DNA of 64,000 nucleotides from CAYFPS01 sp964345075 (GTDB lineage Bacteria > CAIWAD01). The notes under the pieces are model-generated. The model did not search any database and was not told the origin of the DNA. It saw only the letters and a program-made list of their open reading frames with translations. The position numbers were made by a program, and so were the translations under genes. Within the stretch, counting starts at the first letter, position 1. The number at the start of each line of letters is the position of its first letter. Shown here in pieces: positions 59,932-64,000 of this stretch. Where the stretch lies: positions 1-64,000 of the forward strand of contig CAYFPS010000003.1 of NCBI GenBank assembly GCA_964345075.1. The letters are read 5' to 3'.

Positions 59932-62900
59932 TTAGACCGCCTGCCGCGCCATACGCTCGGACAGTCTGCCTGTCAGCTCCATGTGCTCCACGTGCAGCAT
60001 GGCTTCATCGGCCTCGAACTCAACGCGTCCTTCCAGCAGGAAAGGGCCTGACTGCCGCAGCAACATCGCGTGGCGTTCCCAGACATCAGGGAAGAGCACG
60101 GCTTCCCAGGTGCCATCCAGATCTTCCAGCGAGAGAAAGGCCATTCGTCGGCGCTCGTTTCGCGTGCGAATGGGTTTCATGGCAAACTTCCAGCCGATCA
60201 TGCGCACACGCTGCCCTTCATACTGGCCAAGTCGGGATGAAGGGGTGCAGGTCTTGTGCAGCTCACCGAAGTCAAAGAGCTCCAGCGGATGCCTGCAAAG
60301 GCCGAATCCCAGCGCCTGCCGCTCGTGACGCCAGCAGTCGATCCAGCTCCACTGGCCGGCGCTGCCCGGTGTATCTTCCCGACCGAAGTCGAGAGCCAGC
60401 CCCAGATTCTGCCGCTTCCGCTCCGGGCTGGCCTGGCACTTGAGTTGCCAGAGGAGGGCAGGCCTTAGCGTGCGTGGATCCTGGCTGCCTGCCAGTCCGT
60501 CACAGGCGCCGGCGAAGATTAGTTGCTCCAGCTCTTCACGGCTTAGCCTGGAGCGTTCCCGCAGATCGCTGAAACTGCGCCAGGGAGTACCTGCACCTTC
60601 GCTGACCAATCTGAGCCGCCCGGCCCGGGAGAGACCGGCGACGGCCCTGAGTCCGGCCCGCAGTTCCTGCCCCTCGGCCTGCCAGCTGTCGTTGCCGCGC
60701 AGGAGGCAGGGCTGACGCAGCTTGAGCCCGATGCGCCGCGCTTCCTGCACATAGGCCGCAGGGCTGAAGAAGCCGCCCCCGTTGTTCAGTACCGCCGCCA
60801 TGAAAGGACCGGGCCGGTGCGCCTTGTACCAGGCCATGCGGTAGCTGAGGACGGCAAAACTCGCGCTGTGGGCCTTGCAAAAGGCATAGCCGGCGAAGCT
60901 GGCAATCTGGCGCCAGATCTCTTCCGCGACTTCCTGTGGAACATCAAGCCCGGCACAGCCGGAGAGGAATCGGCCCTGCATGGCCCGCAGGGTCGCGGGT
61001 GTCGCGCCCTTGCCGCTCATCGCACGACGAAGCAGATCGCCTTCGGAGAGGCTCATGCCGGCCAGACCGCTGGCTACATGCATCACGTCTTCCTGATAGA
61101 CCATCACGCCGTAGGTGTCTTCCAGCAGTTCACGCAGCAGCGGGTGAAGGAAGTCGATCGGCCATTCCGCGCCTTCAGCCAGTGCGGCCACCGCCCGGTG
61201 GCGCTGAATGTAGGCCTGCATCATGCCCGATTCCGAGACGCCGGGACGAATGATCGAGCTGGCGGCAATCAGATCCTCGAAGCAGTCGGGCTTAAGCTTG
61301 CGCAGAAGCGACTGCATGCCGGGGGATTCCACATAGAAACAGCCCATGCTGCGACCTTCCCGCAGAAGGGCGGCCGTGGCTGGTTCCACTTCGAGCTCGT
61401 AGACGCTTTCCGGGCAGCGGGGCGGTGCGGGCGGCCCGCCTTCGCGCTCCGCGCGGGCCTCGATCCGTTCCAGACGCAGCAGCTCCTTGTAATCCCCCAG
61501 TCCGCGCTGGGCAAGCAGGTCGATTTTGAGCAGGCCGAGTTCTTCAACCGGATGCATGTCCAGCTGGCTGACCGTGATTCCGCGGCCAGCGCGCTCCAGC
61601 GGCAGGTAGTCGGTGATGGGGCCCGGCGTGATCAGGATGCCGCCCACATGAATGCCCAGGTGGCGCGGCAGGCCGCAGAGGCGCTTGACCCAGGGCAGCA
61701 GCGAGCGCAGCGGCTCGGCTTCGGGCTGCAGACCGTAGCGCGCAGGGTGCTGGCTGATTTCCTCTTCCCAGTCGTGCCTTCCGCGCGGAAAGGTCCGGCT
61801 GAGCGCGTCCAGCTCCGCCCCGCTCAGGCCCTCGGCCTTGGCCAGTTCACGCAGCGCGCCCCGTGGACCCAGCGTCACGGTTGTACACAGCATTGCGACA
61901 TGATCGGCCCCGAAGCGGCGAAAGACATGCCGGAAAACCTCATCCCGGTCGGTCCAGGAAAAATCGAGGTCAATATCCGGAGGCGTGCTGCGCCAGGGAT
62001 TGAGAAAGCGCTCAAAGGAAAGCCTGTGGCGAATGGGGTCTACTTCAGTAAAGCCCAGACAGTAGGCCACCAGCGAGTTTGCCGCGCTACCACGGCCGAT
62101 CATGGGCATGCCGCGCAGGCGCACGTGTTCGACGATTTCGCGCACAACCAGAAAGTAGCCGCTGAAGCCAAGCCTCTCGATGACAGCCAGCTCTTCTTCG
62201 AGCCTGCGCCTGGCCTCCGCAATGCTGCTCGTGCCAGTCGTTCCGGCGCGGCCCGCCGGTCCGCGTCTGCGCCAGAGGCCGGGAGCAGGATAGCGCCGTT
62301 TGAGGCCGGCCTCGCAGAGCCGTCGCAGACTCGCGCTCTCGCTGCCCGGAACGGTTCCCGGCAGTGTTGGCAGATGGAAGCGGCCGGTTTCCAGCTCCAG
62401 TCCGCAGCGCTCGACAAGTTCACGCTGGCGCCTCAGAGCTTCGGGCAGACGCGAGAATGCCCGCTCAAGCTCTGCGCGGGCAGGCAGCGAGCGATCGGGC
62501 AGGCTCTGGCGCTCAAGCTGCTCGATGCTGCGATTTTGATGAATGGCCTGAATGCGCAGATGCAGCGGGCGCTCGCAGGCCTGCAGGTATTCCACGCAGC
62601 GATGGGGACAGACCGGCAGTTCAAGCTCACGCGCACGCCGCCAGAGAAGATTGGCCGCGCTACGCCCCTGAAACGGATCCAGCCCGATACTCAGACGATC
62701 ACCATCCGGACGCGGTGAGGAGCTGCCCATTGGCAGGAGCGCGTCCAGCGCCTGAGTGCCGGGCAGGACCAGCTCGCAGTGCTTGAGCGTGAGCATCGCC
62801 TCTCGCAGGGCCTGCGCTTCCGCGCCTGCCAGCCTTGGCTGCCTGTCCTGTTCGAAGGGCTCGTTTTCAAAGGGAAGATCCCGCTCGGCCCAGCCCTCCG

Positions 62901-63207
62901 GAGGGCGGGCTTCCCAACCCTCTCCCAATTGATCGAGGCTTACCAGCCGGTTCAGTTCTTTCAGGCCTTCGCCATTGCGGGCGAAGACCAGTGTGCCGCC
63001 CATTGCCGGGAAGCTGGCGCCGAGGATCGGCTTCAGAGCACTACGGCCCTCAGCCTCGCAGGCCCGCTTGAGCTCGACCATGCCGTAGAGCCCGCGTATG
63101 TCGCAAAGGGGCAGATGATCCCAGCCCGCGGAGAGCAGACCCTCTGCCAGCTCCTCCAGGCTGTGGCAGCCGCGTCCGAAGCTGAAGTGGGAGCGGATTT
63201 CGAGCAT
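59932..63207 (-). CDS. dnaE2: Error-prone DNA polymerase DnaE2 (ImuC)
   Basis: Alternative replicative-type polymerase of the mutagenesis cassette, 1,091 residues. The PHP-domain start RSHFSFGRGCHSLEEL, GRGSAANSLVAYCLGFTEVDPI and the catalytic Asp411-x-Asp413 in PDIDLDFSW followed by TVTLGPRGALRELAKAEG are diagnostic of DnaE2 and differ from DnaE1. A C-terminal OB-fold-like part is present. Its start overlaps the imuB-like stop by one base (TGATG). It normally works with ImuA and ImuB after DNA damage. The usual LexA-controlled promoter would lie upstream of imuA, outside the window. No GTGATACA octamer occurs in it. Confidence 0.96.
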   Translation of the reverse strand: MLEIRSHFSFGRGCHSLEELAEGLLSAGWDHLPLCDIRGLYGMVELKRACEAEGRSALKPILGASFPAMGGTLVFARNGEGLKELNRLVSLDQLGEGWEARPPEGWAERDLPFENEPFEQDRQPRLAGAEAQALREAMLTLKHCELVLPGTQALDALLPMGSSSPRPDGDRLSIGLDPFQGRSAANLLWRRARELELPVCPHRCVEYLQACERPLHLRIQAIHQNRSIEQLERQSLPDRSLPARAELERAFSRLPEALRRQRELVERCGLELETGRFHLPTLPGTVPGSESASLRRLCEAGLKRRYPAPGLWRRRGPAGRAGTTGTSSIAEARRRLEEELAVIERLGFSGYFLVVREIVEHVRLRGMPMIGRGSAANSLVAYCLGFTEVDPIRHRLSFERFLNPWRSTPPDIDLDFSWTDRDEVFRHVFRRFGADHVAMLCTTVTLGPRGALRELAKAEGLSGAELDALSRTFPRGRHDWEEEISQHPARYGLQPEAEPLRSLLPWVKRLCGLPRHLGIHVGGILITPGPITDYLPLERAGRGITVSQLDMHPVEELGLLKIDLLAQRGLGDYKELLRLERIEARAEREGGPPAPPRCPESVYELEVEPATAALLREGRSMGCFYVESPGMQSLLRKLKPDCFEDLIAASSIIRPGVSESGMMQAYIQRHRAVAALAEGAEWPIDFLHPLLRELLEDTYGVMVYQEDVMHVASGLAGMSLSEGDLLRRAMSGKGATPATLRAMQGRFLSGCAGLDVPQEVAEEIWRQIASFAGYAFCKAHSASFAVLSYRMAWYKAHRPGPFMAAVLNNGGGFFSPAAYVQEARRIGLKLRQPCLLRGNDSWQAEGQELRAGLRAVAGLSRAGRLRLVSEGAGTPWRSFSDLRERSRLSREELEQLIFAGACDGLAGSQDPRTLRPALLWQLKCQASPERKRQNLGLALDFGREDTPGSAGQWSWIDCWRHERQALGFGLCRHPLELFDFGELHKTCTPSSRLGQYEGQRVRMIGWKFAMKPIRTRNERRRMAFLSLEDLDGTWEAVLFPDVWERHAMLLRQSGPFLLEGRVEFEADEAMLHVEHMELTGRLSERMARQAV

Positions 63208-64000
63208 CAGCCGGCACGATTCCAGCCCGCCATGCCCACACTGAGCGCCTCCCGTCCGTAGCGCCCGCGCAGCTGCCGAATGCAGCTGTCTAGGCGGCTT
63301 TCCTGCTGCTGCTGTACGACGCTGAACAGACTGATCTGAGCGGCATCGGCCTCTGTTTGCATGTTCAGTTCAAGGGTGCGAATGCGGTAGCGTCGGGCTT
63401 CAAGTCCCTGACTGAGCAGTTCGCGGGCGGCGGCACGCAGGCTGCTGCGCAGGCTTTCACCCGGTCGCCCGGCGGGCCTGATTCCACGCAGATGGCTGTA
63501 GCCGTCACTCCAGCCCAGACGCAGCATCAGGCGTTTGGGGCGACGCTCTTCCTGACGGCAGCGCAGCACAAGCTCTTCGACCATCTCTGTCAAGAGACCC
63601 TGGAGTTCGAGAGGATCGGAACTGTCCCTGACCAGTCGGCGACGCAGGCTCCACGATCCGGATGCCTCAGCGCTGCCGGCGAGCGGTGTGGGCTGCAGCC
63701 GATGAAGGCAGTCAAGCAGGCGCTGGCCCTGGCTTCCAAAGACACGCAGAACTTCCCGCGCATCCAGCGCACGGGCCTCGGCCACCCGACGAATCCCGCT
63801 TTCCGCAAGCTCGTGTACCAGCGCGGCGGGAAGATCGGGCAGCCCGGCCAGCGGAAAGCCGTCCAGCACGTCGCGCTCCTGGGCTCCGCTTACGCTGTGG
63901 ACACTTCCGATGCTTGCCCTGCGGGCCAGCAGGCGTGCCGCAAGTGCTGTACTGCCGATTCCGGCAGCGGCCTCCAGGCCTTCGCCCTCGCGCAGGAGAT
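63207..64000 (-). CDS. imuB: ImuB-like Y-family polymerase homolog, partial (5' end outside window)
   Basis: The frame stays open to the window edge. The first visible residues (GIGSTALAARLLAR, then LAGLPDLPAALVHELAESGIRRVAEA) match the helix-hairpin-helix region of Y-family polymerases. The C-terminal part resembles ImuB, with a beta-clamp motif Q-I-S-L-F at about 63,338-63,324. ImuB lacks polymerase activity in known systems and links DnaE2 to the clamp. Only the C-terminal 264 codons are visible, so the missing catalytic residues cannot be checked. Stop overlaps the dnaE2 start. Confidence 0.85.
   Translation of the reverse strand, partial: LLREGEGLEAAAGIGSTALAARLLARRASIGSVHSVSGAQERDVLDGFPLAGLPDLPAALVHELAESGIRRVAEARALDAREVLRVFGSQGQRLLDCLHRLQPTPLAGSAEASGSWSLRRRLVRDSSDPLELQGLLTEMVEELVLRCRQEERRPKRLMLRLGWSDGYSHLRGIRPAGRPGESLRSSLRAAARELLSQGLEARRYRIRTLELNMQTEADAAQISLFSVVQQQQESRLDSCIRQLRGRYGREALSVGMAGWNRAG

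Noticed and set aside
1..64000. Over-representation of GTGACACA/TGTGTCAC
   Set aside because: About 13 seven-base matches were noticed, near the expectation for its base composition, so I do not treat it as part of the GTGATACA signal.
1..64000. Over-representation of the palindrome GTATAC
   Set aside because: Nine copies were seen against roughly ten expected.

Overview
The window is a moderately GC-rich bacterial chromosome segment from a Gram-negative organism with lipopolysaccharide. It carries a complete Kdo pathway (kdsA, kdsB, kdsC, kdsD), LPS-export genes (lptC, lptA, lptB), an outer-membrane porin, a TolC-type channel and several lipoproteins. The long form of IspG with a central insert, the actinobacterial-type 6-phosphofructokinase, large secreted proteins rich in D-x-N-x-N-G-x-P-D-E-C-type repeats and a multiheme cytochrome point away from Proteobacteria. 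They suggest an FCB-like or candidate-phylum lineage. That placement is inference; no rRNA is present. Nearly all genes are housekeeping, intact and densely packed. There is no prophage, insertion sequence, integrase or CRISPR array.

Layout. 1-312: repeat-rich non-coding DNA. 313-4783: ispG (minus), pfkA and an HD-GYP protein. 4829-13608: a tight plus-strand run kdsB-pyrG-kdsA-kdsC-kdsD-lptC-lptA-lptB-rpoN, mostly with overlapping stop and start codons; PyrG makes the CTP that KdsB uses to activate Kdo. 13609-14073: two 12-bp tandem-repeat arrays between convergent rpoN and a porin gene. The porin has an elaborate leader (promoter, LacI/PurR-like palindrome, terminator-like hairpin). 15650-22969: an aldo/keto-reductase-like protein, an M20 peptidase, an adaptor/FtsX-permease/TolC export set without an ATPase, and a PHP histidinol-phosphatase. 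22932-39726: an Rrf2 regulator, then purL and an apparent operon of a YdbH/AsmA-like protein, a lipoprotein, a giant secreted TPR-CHAT protein and a GlmS-like enzyme with an N-terminal extension.

39723-47572: a frameshifted hybrid sensor kinase, an EamA transporter, aconitase, rlmB and mazG. 47792-49026: a 75-residue orphan protein, an HU protein and four tRNA genes (Pro, Arg, His, Glu). 49105-59715: a class V aminotransferase, a 1,918-residue multiheme secreted protein, a small membrane protein, a sigma-54-type promoter with a short terminated transcript, and a GH20 hexosaminidase. 59932-64000: dnaE2 and the 3' part of an imuB-like gene (mutagenesis cassette).

The most striking signal is not a gene. 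The octamer GTGATACA (or its complement TGTATCAC) occurs 60 times by hand count, on both strands, almost all inside coding sequence and in several reading frames. About one or two would be expected. The density, roughly one per kilobase, resembles DNA-uptake sequences or other genome-wide marker words. The second signal is a near-perfect sigma-54 promoter driving a roughly 77-nt leader or small RNA with a CCUCCUCC stretch, in a window that also encodes RpoN.
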